From Streptomyces sp. SN-593 (lineage in GTDB: Bacteria > Actinomycetota > Actinomycetes > Streptomycetales > Streptomycetaceae), in NCBI RefSeq assembly GCF_016756395.1, contig NZ_AP018365.1, forward strand, positions 3,137,001 through 3,201,000: a stretch of DNA of 64,000 nucleotides, in the 5' to 3' direction. The position numbers and the translations under genes are program-made. The notes beneath the pieces were generated by a model. It saw nothing but the letters and a program-made list of their open reading frames with translations, was not told where the DNA came from and searched no databases. Below, piece by piece: positions 14,430 to 25,694 of the stretch; the first letter of the stretch is position 1, and the number at the start of each line of letters is the position of its first letter.

Positions 14430-16487
14430 ATGGACGAACAGCACACGCACGGCGCGAACCCGTACCGGGAGGGCGGCGAGGAGCGGCTCGCGGCCGAGGG
14501 CGAGGTGGCACTGGCCCGGCTGGTCATGGCCGGGGGCGACCTGGCCCACGCCGCGGACCACCTGGGCAGCGCGTTCGCCGCCGACCCGCGGCTGCCCGAC
14601 GCGCACGAGGCGCTCACCGAACTGGCCCGGCACGCGGGCGGACCGGCCGCGGCCGCGGAACTCTTCCCGGCGGACCGCGCGTTCGTCGGCGCGGCGGTCT
14701 GCCGGGCGCACCTGCTGGCCGCCTGCGGGGAGTGGGGCGAGGCGGTGCTGCTGATCGCGAAGGCGATCCGGGCCCGCCACGACCGCCCCTGGGCGCACGT
14801 CGCCTGGCTCACCCAGGACGCGCTGCCCGGGCGGCTGCCGGCCGAGCTGATGACGCGGGCGCTGGCGCACATGGTCACCGCGCTGCCCGATCCGCTGCCG
14901 GCGGCGGGCCGGGAGGCGGTCCGGCCGTTCCACGACCTGGTCACCTCCGTGGTCGAACTCCACCCCGACGACACGCGGTTGGCGGCGATCGGCTCGGCGC
15001 TCGCCCGCCGGACCGGGAACACCGGCCAGGCGGTCCGCTGGGCCGAGCGGGCGCACCGGCTCCAGCCCGACCACATCCCCAGCATCATGCTCGGCTACGC
15101 GCTGCGGGCGGCCGGACGGGCCGACGACGCGCTGCGGGTGTGGCGGGAGGAGGTCGAACGGGACGCCTCCGACGTGTCCTTGATGGTCGACATCGCCGAG
15201 CTGTACGCCTCCACCGGGCGCGCCGCGCAGGGCCTGCCGTGGGCCGAACGGGCCGCCGCGGCGGCCCCGGACGACCCGCAGGCCGGTCCGGCGGTGTTCG
15301 GGGTGCGCCACGCCGCCGACGGCGACCCCGGCCACCTGCTCGCACTCGCCGACCACCTGCGCGCGCACCCCGACCACTCCTACGCGGCGACCGTGCTGGC
15401 CCGGCACAGCGAGTGGCAGCCGTGGCTGGGCGCGGTCGCCGATGCGACCGAGGGCACCGTCGACCTGCTGCACCGGATGCTGGGCGCCCCGGACGCGGAC
15501 GCCACCCGCTTCGCGCGGGTACGGCTGCTCTCGTCGGCGGTCGAGCCGCCCAGCGCGGTGCTGGCCTTCCTGATGGCCTTCCCGAACGGCCGGGTGTCGG
15601 CGCGCGCCGCGGGAGATCCGGACCCGCGCGAGCCGGTCGGCGCGGTCGGCCGCACCCTGTGGGCGTACGACGGGTTGACGGCCCGTCCGGCCGTGCCCGC
15701 GCCGTCCGCCGGCGCCGCCCGGCTGGTACGGGACACCGCGGCCGCGACCTGGCCGCACATCCCGGCCGCCTACGACCACGGGGTGCGGCTGTCCGGCCTC
15801 CCGTTGGCGGACCTGCTCGGCGTGATGGTCCATCCGCCGGAGCCGCCCGACGACGAGCAGGGCCGCCATCTGCGGGCGCACCGGCCCGAGTTGTGGGTGC
15901 GCGCGGTGCAGGTCCTCGCCTGCCTCGGGCTCGCCCACCACCGCGCCGACGAGCCGTGGCCGCGGTCGGTGCGCCGCTCGGTGCTGCTGGACCTGCTCGG
16001 CGGCCCGGAGGACTGGCTCGCCGAGGCGGCCGCCTTCGCCATGGTGGCCACCGCCTGGGTCGATCCCGCGGTGCGCGAGGACGTCGGGCTGCGGGTGACC
16101 GAGCGGATGCTCGCGGCGGCCAAGGCGCACCGCACCCGCGAGGTCGGCGTGCTCGGTTCGCTGTGCCGCCTGGTGCTGCTGTGCCCCTGGCTGGACCCGA
16201 CCTACACGGACCTGGCCCACGACCTGCTGGCCGCGATCGGGCCCGGTGGCGACCCGCCGGCCCGGCGCGGGGCGGGCGGCGCGGCCGGGCCCGGGACCGC
16301 GGGCGGGAAGGCGGGCGGGACCGCGGGCACAGCGACCGGCATGAGCACGGCAATCGGCGCGGGCACGGGAGGCGTCGCACGTACGGGAGACGTCGCGGTG
16401 CCCCTCGCGGGTGAGGCGAAGCCCGCGGCGCCCGGCACGGGCCGCCGGTCCGGCCGCTGGGCCTTCCTCCGGCGCCGCCGCCGCTGA
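14430..16487 (+). CDS. Large TPR-repeat protein, function unknown
   Basis: 685 residues from an ATG behind GAGGGGTGGGGCGG; longer in-frame starts give Arg/Gly/Ala-rich sequence that is not protein-like. Residues about 20-330 consist of helical pairs resembling tetratricopeptide repeats, for example around GNTGQAVRWAERAHRLQPDH and SLMVDIAELYASTGRAAQGL. The second half (about 340-620) is helical without a family I recognise and includes a Pro-rich stretch. The end is Gly/Ala-rich with a basic RRSGRWAFLRRRRR tail. No signal peptide or membrane helix is visible, so it is probably a cytoplasmic scaffold. Confidence 0.7.
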   Translation: MDEQHTHGANPYREGGEERLAAEGEVALARLVMAGGDLAHAADHLGSAFAADPRLPDAHEALTELARHAGGPAAAAELFPADRAFVGAAVCRAHLLAACGEWGEAVLLIAKAIRARHDRPWAHVAWLTQDALPGRLPAELMTRALAHMVTALPDPLPAAGREAVRPFHDLVTSVVELHPDDTRLAAIGSALARRTGNTGQAVRWAERAHRLQPDHIPSIMLGYALRAAGRADDALRVWREEVERDASDVSLMVDIAELYASTGRAAQGLPWAERAAAAAPDDPQAGPAVFGVRHAADGDPGHLLALADHLRAHPDHSYAATVLARHSEWQPWLGAVADATEGTVDLLHRMLGAPDADATRFARVRLLSSAVEPPSAVLAFLMAFPNGRVSARAAGDPDPREPVGAVGRTLWAYDGLTARPAVPAPSAGAARLVRDTAAATWPHIPAAYDHGVRLSGLPLADLLGVMVHPPEPPDDEQGRHLRAHRPELWVRAVQVLACLGLAHHRADEPWPRSVRRSVLLDLLGGPEDWLAEAAAFAMVATAWVDPAVREDVGLRVTERMLAAAKAHRTREVGVLGSLCRLVLLCPWLDPTYTDLAHDLLAAIGPGGDPPARRGAGGAAGPGTAGGKAGGTAGTATGMSTAIGAGTGGVARTGDVAVPLAGEAKPAAPGTGRRSGRWAFLRRRRR

Positions 16488-16659
16488 CCGCGCGCCCCGC
16501 GTCGCCGACCGGCCCGCGGCGCGTCCACCGCGCACGCCGGGGGGACCACCGCGCACACCGGAGGGGCCACCCCGGCGCGCCCGCCGGCACCGCCGTGCGG
16601 CCCCCCGGCCCTCCGCTTAGCCTGGGGGAAGCCGCCGCGCGCGGCGCCGGAGGACCGTG

Positions 16660-17448
16660 ATGAAGAGCAGCAACCCCGTGCTGACCGGCCGCGGCTTCAC
16701 CGAGGGCGGCGCGGCCGCCGCGCGGCCGCGGGACCTGACGGCGGACCAGTTGGAGGCGGCGTACGCCCGCCCGTCCGCCGGATCCGCGCGCACCGGCCGG
16801 ATGACGATCGGTGACGTCGTCTCCCGCACCTCCGCGACGCTGGGCGTGGTGGTGGCCGGCGTGCTGCTCGGCTGGTTCGCGCTGCCCGAGCGGTACGGCC
16901 TGGCGGTCGGCGCCGCGGTCGTCGCCTTCGTGCTCGCGATGGTGCAGGCTTTCCGGCGGACCCCCTCGCCCGCGCTGGTCCTCGGCTACGCCCTCTTCGA
17001 AGGCGTCTTCCTGGGCGTTCTCAGCCGCACCTACAACGAGGAGTGGCAGGGCGCGCCGGTGCAGGCGGTGCTCGGCACCGCGGCCGTCTTCTGCGGGATG
17101 CTCCTGGCGTACCGGACCCGGCTGATCCGTGTCACCACGCGCTACCGCAGGATCGGGCTGGCGGTCTGCGTCGCCTTCCTGATCGCGATTGTGGTGAACC
17201 TGGTCTTCTCGGCCTTCGGCGGCGGCGACACGCTGGGCATCCGCACCGGGGGGCTGGGCATCGCCTTCTGCGTGCTGGGCATCCTGCTCGGCGCCTTCTT
17301 CCTCTCCCTGGACTTCCAGCAGGTCGAGGAGGGGGTCCGCGACGGGGTGCCCCAACAGCACGCCTGGCTGGCGGCGTTCGGGCTGACCTTGTCCCTGGTG
17401 TGGATCTACCTCGAACTGCTGCGCCTGGTCGCGCTGCTGCGCGACTGA
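16660..17448 (+). CDS. Bax inhibitor-1/YccA-family membrane protein
   Basis: 262 residues from the ATG preceded by GGAGG six bases upstream (a GTG three bases earlier is possible). The N-terminus KSSNPVLTGRGF is the conserved opening of actinobacterial YccA-like proteins. About seven hydrophobic segments fill residues 55-260, beginning with TLGVVVAGVLLGWFALP. The last helices surround DFQQVEEGV, where this family keeps acidic residues involved in ion or pH response. Its bacterial role is poorly known, probably a small-ion channel or stress-related membrane protein. Confidence 0.85.
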   Translation: MKSSNPVLTGRGFTEGGAAAARPRDLTADQLEAAYARPSAGSARTGRMTIGDVVSRTSATLGVVVAGVLLGWFALPERYGLAVGAAVVAFVLAMVQAFRRTPSPALVLGYALFEGVFLGVLSRTYNEEWQGAPVQAVLGTAAVFCGMLLAYRTRLIRVTTRYRRIGLAVCVAFLIAIVVNLVFSAFGGGDTLGIRTGGLGIAFCVLGILLGAFFLSLDFQQVEEGVRDGVPQQHAWLAAFGLTLSLVWIYLELLRLVALLRD

Positions 17449-17471
17449 CGCCGAAGTGCCGACGAACGGCC

Positions 17472-17705
17472 CTAGACGAGGTTGCGCCGGGCCCGCCGCA
17501 GGTCGAACTCGTGGACGAGGGCCTTCGCGTGGCCGTAGGAGAGGGAGTGCTCGGCGCGCAGCCAGCTCACCCGTTCGTCGAAGCGGAGGAGGGAGGGGCC
17601 CTCGGCGAGGTCGTGCAGCCACTCGCTGACCTCGCGGCCGGTGCAGTGCGGGATTCGGTCGAGCAGGTTCCGGTGGGTTTCGTCGGAGAAGTGCGTCGGG
17701 TACAT
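17472..17705 (-). CDS. Small DUF4287-type protein
   Basis: 77 residues from the ATG preceded by GGAGG five bases upstream. The sequence HCTGREVSEWLHDL, then AEHSLSYGHAKALVHEFDLRRA, resembles the DUF4287 domain (a Gly-Arg-x-x-x-Glu-Trp helix followed by a HGHA-like helix). It may bind protein or nucleic acid; function is not established. It converges on the Bax-inhibitor-like gene with a 23-base gap. Confidence 0.65.
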   Translation of the reverse strand: MYPTHFSDETHRNLLDRIPHCTGREVSEWLHDLAEGPSLLRFDERVSWLRAEHSLSYGHAKALVHEFDLRRARRNLV

Positions 17706-17839
17706 AGCGCCTCCGGTATGCGTTCCGGTCACCCCACCGTGCCCGAGAGGTGGTGGGTTGGCAACCGTCCGGAGTGGGGGGATCTCGTGACGGTGGCGCT
17801 CTCCCGGTCGGGGCCGGCCGCGCGGGTAGGGTCGCGGTC

Positions 17840-18166
17840 ATGTCCGATCGCACCGCGCTGCACACCGCCGTCGACCGTCTCGCCGGGCGGCTGAGGTCGC
17901 TGCCGCAACGCCGGCTCCAGGGCGGGGCCGCCGCGCAGGCACTGGAGTTGGCCCGCTGGCTGTCCGCTCAGGCCGAGGAGCTGGAGTTCCCGGGCCGCGC
18001 GCCGCACACCATGCCGAACGACGGGCTGTTCGTCGTGGGCGACCAACTCGCCGTCGCCGGACACGACCTGGCGGTGGCGCTCGACTCCGCCGAGCCCGGG
18101 CGGGCCGCCGCGGTGGCGGCGAGCGCGCTGGAGCGGGTGGCGTCGGCGGCGAGGAGCATCGGCTGA
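17840..18166 (+). CDS. Small conserved hypothetical protein
   Basis: 108 residues, all-helical by composition: Leu/Ala-rich amphipathic helices such as LHTAVDRLAGRLRSLPQRRL and AAAQALELARWLSAQAEEL. No signal peptide, TM segment or known motif. It is divergent from the DUF4287 gene. I do not recognise the family. Protein-like codon usage and a clean ATG are the support. Confidence 0.55.
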   Translation: MSDRTALHTAVDRLAGRLRSLPQRRLQGGAAAQALELARWLSAQAEELEFPGRAPHTMPNDGLFVVGDQLAVAGHDLAVALDSAEPGRAAAVAASALERVASAARSIG

Positions 18167-18197
18167 CGCCGGCTCGGGGGGACGCGGCCGCCCGCCG

Positions 18198-19049
18198 TCA
18201 CAGGGACGCGACGACGCGGTCCGCGAGGACGTACACGGCCTCGTCGCCGCAGGCGAAGGTGAGGGCATAGGCGCCGGCTATCGCGGAGCCGCCGCGCAGC
18301 ACCGGGGTGTCGCCGCGGTCGAGGGCCTCGCACAGCTTGAGCGCGGTCTCGCGGTGCCCCGGGGTCATGCACAGCGTGGTGCCGTCGGCGAAGACGTAGA
18401 CGTCGAGGGTGCCGAGCGGGCCGGGGCGGACGTCCGCGAGCGGGATCCGGCCGTCGGCGAGGTCGGAGAGGCGGTCCGCGGTCTGGTCCGGGGAGGCGAC
18501 GACCGGGGAGGGCGTGAAGTCCGGGCCCGAGGGGTGCGGGATCGCGCCGGGCGCCGGACGCGCGGCCTCGGGCGCCTCCGGGGCCTCGGGGTCGGCGGCG
18601 GCGTCGAGGGCCGCCTCGAAGGCGACGGGCTCCGGGCCGCCGGGTTCGATCCCGGCGAAGTCGGACTGCCGGGGCAGGTAGGGCCGCAGCGGCGTGACCT
18701 CGTGGTCGCGGTGGCCGGCGGGGTCGGCGCCGGCGCCCGGCAGGCCGCCGGAGGAACCGTGCGGGCCGCGCGGCAGGCCGGCGTCGGCGGCGCTCTCGCG
18801 GGCCTCCTGCTCGGCCCAGAAGGCGCGCGCCTCGGCCAGTTCGCGCTCGCGCTCGTCGGCGAGCGCCTCGGCGACGGCGGCACGGACGTCTAGGGCGCTG
18901 TCCCGGGGCGCGGGCAGGCTCAGGCCGGCCAGATCACGGCGCAGCGCGGTCAGTTCGCGGCGCGTGCCGCGGGCGGTGAACAGGGCTGCGGCGCCCGTGG
19001 CCGCGGCGAGACCCGCGGCGACCAGCAGGACGGTGAAGTTCACACTCAC
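18198..19049 (-). CDS. Conserved hypothetical protein with an N-terminal membrane anchor
   Basis: 283 residues from a GTG with GGGAG seven bases upstream. Residues 3-23 (NFTVLLVAAGLAAATGAAALF) form one TM helix, followed by a charged, probably coiled-coil stretch (about 25-85, ERERELAEARAFWAEQEARE). A Pro/Ala-rich linker follows, then a compact C-terminal domain (about 195-283, including LGTLDVYVFADGTTLCMTPGHRETALKLCEAL). It looks like a type-I-anchored cytoplasmic protein. No family is recognised. It converges on the small gene at 17840-18166. Confidence 0.6.
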   Translation of the reverse strand: MSVNFTVLLVAAGLAAATGAAALFTARGTRRELTALRRDLAGLSLPAPRDSALDVRAAVAEALADERERELAEARAFWAEQEARESAADAGLPRGPHGSSGGLPGAGADPAGHRDHEVTPLRPYLPRQSDFAGIEPGGPEPVAFEAALDAAADPEAPEAPEAARPAPGAIPHPSGPDFTPSPVVASPDQTADRLSDLADGRIPLADVRPGPLGTLDVYVFADGTTLCMTPGHRETALKLCEALDRGDTPVLRGGSAIAGAYALTFACGDEAVYVLADRVVASL

Positions 19050-19364
19050 GGAGCTACTCCCGACTGACGCGACCCGAGCAATGCCCACCAGGACGGTGGG
19101 CGAAACTTCCCCCCCACTCACTTTGCCGGTAAACCCCTGGCCCTCGCAGTGCGGAACGTCATGGATTGGTCGGTTCTGCTCCCTTGCCCCGCTCGGCTGC
19201 ACCGCCCGTGACCTGCCCAAACGCGAGCGCCCCCGGGAAAATCACGTCCCGGGGGCAATTTGGTTGCGACTTATGTCACACTCCGTACCCAAAGAAGCCG
19301 CTTCGTCGCACAACGTCACGCATCGCAGGTCGGCGCCGGTGCGGGCGCTGCGGCACCGTCCGGC
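19050..19364. other. 315-bp intergenic region with a hairpin
   Basis: Lies between the thiolase stop and the start of the anchored hypothetical gene, both leftward. It holds the hairpin at 19229-19256 and presumably the promoter of the latter. No gene or RNA is recognised. Confidence 0.4.
19229..19256 (-). terminator. Candidate terminator of the thiolase gene
   Basis: Perfect 9-bp stem GCCCCCGGG/CCCGGGGGC with a 10-base loop, about 110 bases past the thiolase stop. It could act on either strand. Confidence 0.5.
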
Positions 19365-20609
19365 TCAGCTCAGGCGCTCGAGCACCATCGCCATGCCCTG
19401 GCCGCCGCCGACGCACATCGTCTCCAGCCCGAACTGCTTGTCGTGGAACTGGAGGCTGTTGAGCAGCGTGCCGGTGATGCGGGCGCCGGTCATGCCGAAG
19501 GGGTGGCCGACCGCGATCGCGCCGCCGTTCACGTTCAACCGGTCGAGGTCGACGCCCAGGTCCCGGTAGGAGGGGATGACCTGCGCGGCGAACGCCTCGT
19601 TGATCTCCACCAGGTCGATGTCGCCGATGGACATGCCCGCCCGCCGCAGCGCCTGCCTGGACGCCTCCACCGGGCCGTACCCCATGATCTCCGGGGACAG
19701 CGCGGAGACGCCGGTGGAGACCACCCGGGCCAGCGGGGTGACGCCCAGTTCGCGCGCCTTGGTGTCGGACATGACGACCAGGGCGGCGGCGCCGTCGTTG
19801 AGCGGGCAGCAGTTCCCGGCGGTGACGGTGCCGTCGGGGCGGAAGACGGGCTTCAGGCCCGCCACGCCCTCCATGGTGACCCCCGCACGGGGCCCGTCGT
19901 CCGTGGCGACCACGCTGCCGTCCGGGAGCGTCACAGGGGTGATCTCGCGCTCCCAGAACCCGTTCGCGAGGGCCTGCTCGGCGAGGTTCTGCGAGCGCAC
20001 CCCGAACTCGTCCTGCTCCTGGCGGCTGATGCCCTTCAGCGACGCGAGGTTCTCGGCGGTCTGCCCCATCGCGATGTACGCGTCCGGGACCGCGCCGTCC
20101 TCCCGCGGGTCGTGCCACCCTCCCCCCTGGTCCGCCGAGGCCGGTCCCGTGCCCTCCTCGGCGCGCTTCTGGGTCCGCGCCCGCGCCTCGTCGAAGAGCG
20201 GGTTCATCGTGTCCGGCAGGCTGTCGGAACTGCCCTTGGCGAACCGCGAGACCATCTCCACGCCCGCCGACACGAACACGTCGCCCTCACCGGCCCGGAT
20301 GGCGTGCAGCGCCATCCGCGTGGTCTGGAGCGAGGAGGAGCAGTAACGGGTGACCGTGCAGCCCGGCAGGTGGTCCATGCCCAGGCGCACCGCCACGATG
20401 CGGGCCATGTTGAAGCCCTGCTCGCCGCCGGGCAGGCCGCAGCCGAGCATCAGGTCCTCGATGTCGCGCGGGTCGAGCTGGGGCACCTTCTCCAGCGCGG
20501 TCCGGATGATGGTGGCGGCCAGGTCGTCCGGGCGCAGTTCCTTGAGCGAGCCCTTGACGGCACGCCCGATGGGCGAACGGGCGGCTGAGACGATGACGGC
20601 TTCGGGCAT
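19365..20609 (-). CDS. Acetyl-CoA C-acyltransferase (thiolase)
   Basis: 414 residues, full-length thiolase. The nucleophile Cys90 lies in RYCSSSLQ. EINEAFAAQ, then GHPFGMTGAR with the catalytic His, and the second Cys in CVGGGQGMA complete the active site. MPEAVIVSAARSPIGRA is the classic N-terminus, and its ATG has AGGAGT upstream. The enzyme either cleaves 3-ketoacyl-CoA in beta-oxidation or condenses acetyl-CoA units; the acidic insert around residues 135-170 (RTQKRAEEGTGPASADQGGG) is family-typical. It stands alone, without an adjacent hydratase/dehydrogenase gene. Confidence 0.9.
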   Translation of the reverse strand: MPEAVIVSAARSPIGRAVKGSLKELRPDDLAATIIRTALEKVPQLDPRDIEDLMLGCGLPGGEQGFNMARIVAVRLGMDHLPGCTVTRYCSSSLQTTRMALHAIRAGEGDVFVSAGVEMVSRFAKGSSDSLPDTMNPLFDEARARTQKRAEEGTGPASADQGGGWHDPREDGAVPDAYIAMGQTAENLASLKGISRQEQDEFGVRSQNLAEQALANGFWEREITPVTLPDGSVVATDDGPRAGVTMEGVAGLKPVFRPDGTVTAGNCCPLNDGAAALVVMSDTKARELGVTPLARVVSTGVSALSPEIMGYGPVEASRQALRRAGMSIGDIDLVEINEAFAAQVIPSYRDLGVDLDRLNVNGGAIAVGHPFGMTGARITGTLLNSLQFHDKQFGLETMCVGGGQGMAMVLERLS

Positions 20610-20760
20610 CGCGACACTCCTCTTCGAGGCGGCGGGGCTGCCGGCCGGGGCCTTCGCCGGCGCCGGCCGGCACGGCACGGGCCCGTCCCCGGACCCCCTG
20701 GGAAGTTACCCGGACGTAGCGGAGCGCGTCACCAGCCGCCCGCTGTGACGCGGGATACTT

Positions 20761-20776
20761 TCTGAGCGCTTGCTTA
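20761..20776. promoter_or_regulatory. Possible regulator site upstream of the thiolase gene
   Basis: On the minus strand the text reads TAAGCAAGCGCTCAGA, about 155 bp before the thiolase start. TetR-family regulators of fatty-acid genes in Actinobacteria bind related AAGCAAGCGCTT-like sites. The palindrome is imperfect, so this is tentative. Confidence 0.3.
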
Positions 20777-20815
20777 CCCCCTTGACGCCAGGCCCGTACC
20801 CGTTTCCCGCCGGGC

Positions 20816-21769
20816 TCAACCCGCGGCGGCGAAGGCGATGCCGTCGAGGATGTCGTGCTCGCTGACCACGACCTCCTTCGCCGCGGTGCGCTCCATGATC
20901 CGCAGCAGGATCAGCGCGCCGGAGGCGATCACGTCGACCCGGCCCTCGTGCAGCGACGGGATCGCGGCGCGCTCGGCGTGGGTGGCGGCCAGCAGCCGGG
21001 CGGTGACCTCGCGGACCTGCTCCAGGCCGACCCGGGAGTGGTGGATCCGGGCCGGGTCGTAGGCCGGCAGGTCCTGGGCGATCGCGGACACCGAGGTCAC
21101 CGAGCCGGCCAGGCCCACCAGGGTGCGGGCCCGCTCCAGCGGCACGGCGGCGGCCGCCTGGTCGAGCGCGGCGTCGATGTCGGCGGTGATCGCCGCGACC
21201 CGCTCGGAGGTCGGCGGGTCCACCACGGCGCCGTCCACCGTCAGGTGCCGCTCGGTCATCCGCACGCAGCCCAGGTCCACCGACCGGGCGGCGGTCACCT
21301 CGCGGTCGCCGAGCACGAACTCGGTGGAGCCGCCCCCGATGTCCACCACCAGGTAGGGCGCGTCCATCCCCTCGGCGCCGGCCAGTTCGCGGGTGGCGCC
21401 GGTGAAGGAGAACTCCGCCTCCTGATCCCCCGAGATCACCTCGGGGCGCACCCCGAGGATCGAGACGACCCCGGCCACGAACGCGTCGCGGTTCTCCGCG
21501 TCCCGCGACGCGGACGTGGCCACGAACCGGACCCGCTCCGGCGGCACCCCGTGCCCGGCGATCACCTCGGCGTACTCCCGGCAGGCGGCGAAGGTGCGCT
21601 CCAGCGCCTCCGGGGCGAGCCGGCCGGTGCGGTCCACGCCCTGCCCGAGCCGGACGATCCGCATCCGCCGGTCCAGGTCGGCCAGGCTCCCCGTGGCCGG
21701 ATCGACGTCGGCGACCAGCAGCCTGATCGAGTTCGTGCCGCAGTCCACCGCGGCCACGCGTACGGTCAC
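20816..21769 (-). CDS. ppx: Exopolyphosphatase / pppGpp phosphatase (Ppx/GppA family)
   Basis: 317 residues. VRVAAVDCGTNSIRLLVADV is the first phosphate-binding loop of the ASKHA fold, MRIVRLGQGVDRTG follows, and VVDIGGGSTEFVLG is the second glycine loop. The enzyme removes terminal phosphate from polyphosphate or converts pppGpp to ppGpp. The GTG start shares four bases with the stop of the DUF501 gene (GTGA), so translation is coupled. It is the last gene of the eno-divIC-DUF501-ppx cluster. The length equals the short actinobacterial Ppx1 type, lacking the C-terminal HD-like domain of E. coli Ppx. Confidence 0.9.
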   Translation of the reverse strand: MTVRVAAVDCGTNSIRLLVADVDPATGSLADLDRRMRIVRLGQGVDRTGRLAPEALERTFAACREYAEVIAGHGVPPERVRFVATSASRDAENRDAFVAGVVSILGVRPEVISGDQEAEFSFTGATRELAGAEGMDAPYLVVDIGGGSTEFVLGDREVTAARSVDLGCVRMTERHLTVDGAVVDPPTSERVAAITADIDAALDQAAAAVPLERARTLVGLAGSVTSVSAIAQDLPAYDPARIHHSRVGLEQVREVTARLLAATHAERAAIPSLHEGRVDVIASGALILLRIMERTAAKEVVVSEHDILDGIAFAAAG

Positions 21770-22281
21770 TTCGCGGTCCCCTCTCCCGTGCACGGGCCCT
21801 TGGCCCACCACTCCGGCAGCAGCGCCAGCGTCTCGTCGCCGAGCGGGTTGACCCCCGGTCCGGCGGCCAGCGAGTGCGCCGCGAGTACGTGCAGGCACTT
21901 GACCCGGTCGGGCATGCCGCCCGCGCTGGGGAAGTTCGGCAGCACCTCGATCGCGTCGCGGCGCGCGAGGTAGTCCTCGTGGGCGGCCCGGTAGCCGGCG
22001 GCCAGTTCCTCGTCCTCGGCCAGCCGGGCGGTCATCCGCTTCATCACGCCGTCCGCCTCCAGGGTGCCGATCGCGGAGGCCGCGCGCGGGCAGGTGAGGT
22101 AGTACGTCGTCGGGAAGGGGCTGCCGTCCTCCAGCCGGGGCGCCGTCTCCACGACGTCCGGGTTGCCGCAGGGACAGCGGTGCGCGACGGCGCGCAGCCC
22201 GCGCGGCTCGCGGCCGAGCTGTGCGCGGACGGCGTCGACGTCGGCCTCGGTGGGCGGGGTGTGTTCCGGGGTGGTGTCCAT
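21766..22281 (-). CDS. DUF501 family protein
   Basis: 171 residues. It contains a Cys pair in HRCPCGNPDVVETAPRL, then FPTTYYLTCPRAASAIGTLEADG with a third Cys, and further on MPDRVKCLHVLAAHSLAAGPGVNPLGDE. This set is the DUF501 signature found in nearly all Actinobacteria beside ppx and divIC; the Cys residues suggest metal binding. Function is not established. The start is the ATG that gives MDTTPEH; the upstream open frame is not protein-like. Confidence 0.85.
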   Translation of the reverse strand: MDTTPEHTPPTEADVDAVRAQLGREPRGLRAVAHRCPCGNPDVVETAPRLEDGSPFPTTYYLTCPRAASAIGTLEADGVMKRMTARLAEDEELAAGYRAAHEDYLARRDAIEVLPNFPSAGGMPDRVKCLHVLAAHSLAAGPGVNPLGDETLALLPEWWAKGPCTGEGTAK

Positions 22282-22364
22282 GAACCGTTCTGCTTCGCGG
22301 AGTGCGGGAGTCGGGCCGGGCGGCGGGGTGGAGCGGACGGTGCGGAAGTGCGGGCGGTACGGGG

Positions 22365-22871
22365 TCAGTGCCGGGGGGCGGCGGCCGCGTCGGCCTGGTC
22401 GACGCCGTCCCACATGTTGTCGTACCACGGCCGGTGCGCGGCGGCCTCGTCGGTGGCGCGGCGCTCGGCGGCGGGGTCGGAGTCGGCCGGGGCGCCGCCC
22501 GCGACCGAGTAGCCGGTCTCGCCGGGCAGCACGAAGTGCAGGTGCGCGCGGGCCTGGGTGCGGACGTAGTCCGGGTCCTGCCAGCGGGCCTTCTCCTCGC
22601 GCAGTTGCTCGACCTTCTGCTTCGCCTGCTCGGCGGCGCGGCGCTGGTCGGCGATGTCGGAGCGCTGGGCGATGTACTGCCTGGTCGGGTAGGCCAGGGC
22701 CACCACCAGCGCGCACAGCACCAGCGCCAGCAGCGCCGCGCGCCCGGTGAGCTTGTTGCGCCGCACCGGGCGGCGGGCCGCGGCGCGGTAGACGCGGGCC
22801 TGCGCCTCCTGGCCGATGGCCTTCAGCCGGGCCGCGGTGGTGAAGCGGTCAGAGAAGCGGTCCGACCCCAC
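22365..22871 (-). CDS. divIC: Septum formation initiator, DivIC/FtsB-type
   Basis: 168 residues from a GTG with GGGGAG upstream. It has a basic cytoplasmic N-terminus, one TM helix (about residues 46-66, ALLALVLCALVVALAYPTRQ), then a coiled coil rich in Gln/Glu/Lys (AEQAKQKVEQLREEKARWQDPDYV) and the conserved HLHFVLPGETGY. This bitopic protein works with FtsL/FtsQ in the divisome; in Streptomyces it supports sporulation septation rather than viability. The C-terminal 30 residues are Ala/Asp-rich and variable. It sits 135 bp downstream of eno, the normal actinobacterial arrangement. Confidence 0.9.
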   Translation of the reverse strand: MGSDRFSDRFTTAARLKAIGQEAQARVYRAAARRPVRRNKLTGRAALLALVLCALVVALAYPTRQYIAQRSDIADQRRAAEQAKQKVEQLREEKARWQDPDYVRTQARAHLHFVLPGETGYSVAGGAPADSDPAAERRATDEAAAHRPWYDNMWDGVDQADAAAAPRH

Positions 22872-22913
22872 GCCGTGACTCCCCTCGCCGTCCTGCGGAC
22901 GGTCAGATGCGTA

Positions 22914-22975
22914 CGTCCCCGCCCCACGGTACGTGACCGGGTGCGGGGACGTCCGCAGGCTGACGGAGCGTCAGC
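22914..22975 (-). terminator. Two hairpins between eno and divIC
   Basis: CGTCCCCGC/GCGGGGACG (22914-22922 with 22943-22951, 9 bp) and GCTGAC/GTCAGC (22959-22964 with 22970-22975). They may end most eno transcripts, allowing strong eno expression and weaker expression of the downstream genes. Confidence 0.5.
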
Positions 22976-23006
22976 CCCCGCGGTGCCGGCGGCCGCCCGC
23001 CGCCGG

Positions 23007-24317
<1,311 letters not shown>

Positions 24318-24405
24318 TTATCAGGACGAGCCTAACCGGCTTCGGCGCCCGGATCGGCCCTGGGCCCGGCCCCTGGGACGAGCGGCGCCCGCGCCGTCAC
24401 CGGAA

Positions 24406-24452
24406 CGCCCCGGCCGGGCGCGCGCTTGCGCTGCGCGCGCCCGGCCGGGGCG
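24406..24452. terminator. Strong terminator hairpin downstream of rpfA
   Basis: A perfect 20-bp stem (24406-24425 with 24433-24452) and a 7-base loop, 31 bases beyond the rpfA stop. One of the most stable hairpins in the window. Confidence 0.85.
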
Positions 24453-24483
24453 GTGGGACCTTCACCGAGGTGTCGCCCGGTGT

Positions 24484-25441
<958 letters not shown>

Positions 25442-25475
25442 GCTCCGGACGGGGCCCGCTGTGGCGAGCGATAAG

Positions 25476-25505
25476 ACGGTAAGCACACCGCACGGGGTTC
25501 TTCAA
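25476..25505 (-). promoter_or_regulatory. Candidate rpfA promoter upstream of the riboswitch
   Basis: On the minus strand, TTGAAG (25500-25505) and TACCGT (25476-25481) are 18 bases apart, ending about 35 bases before the riboswitch 5' end. Weak matches, but in the expected place. Confidence 0.35.
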
Positions 25506-25694
25506 ACATTCCGGCGGCGGGCGCCAACTGCGCCCCCGCACTCGGCGGGTGGGCAACGGCGCAGGTCGGGAGGGTGGCATTCGCGAGTTGACGGGCAAAC
25601 GGCCCGACAAGAGCGCGAGACGCTTGTCACATCGGCGGTGGCGGCCGGGAGTTGATACGTCCGGTTTGTCTTCCGGCCGCCACGCGCCCCCGGT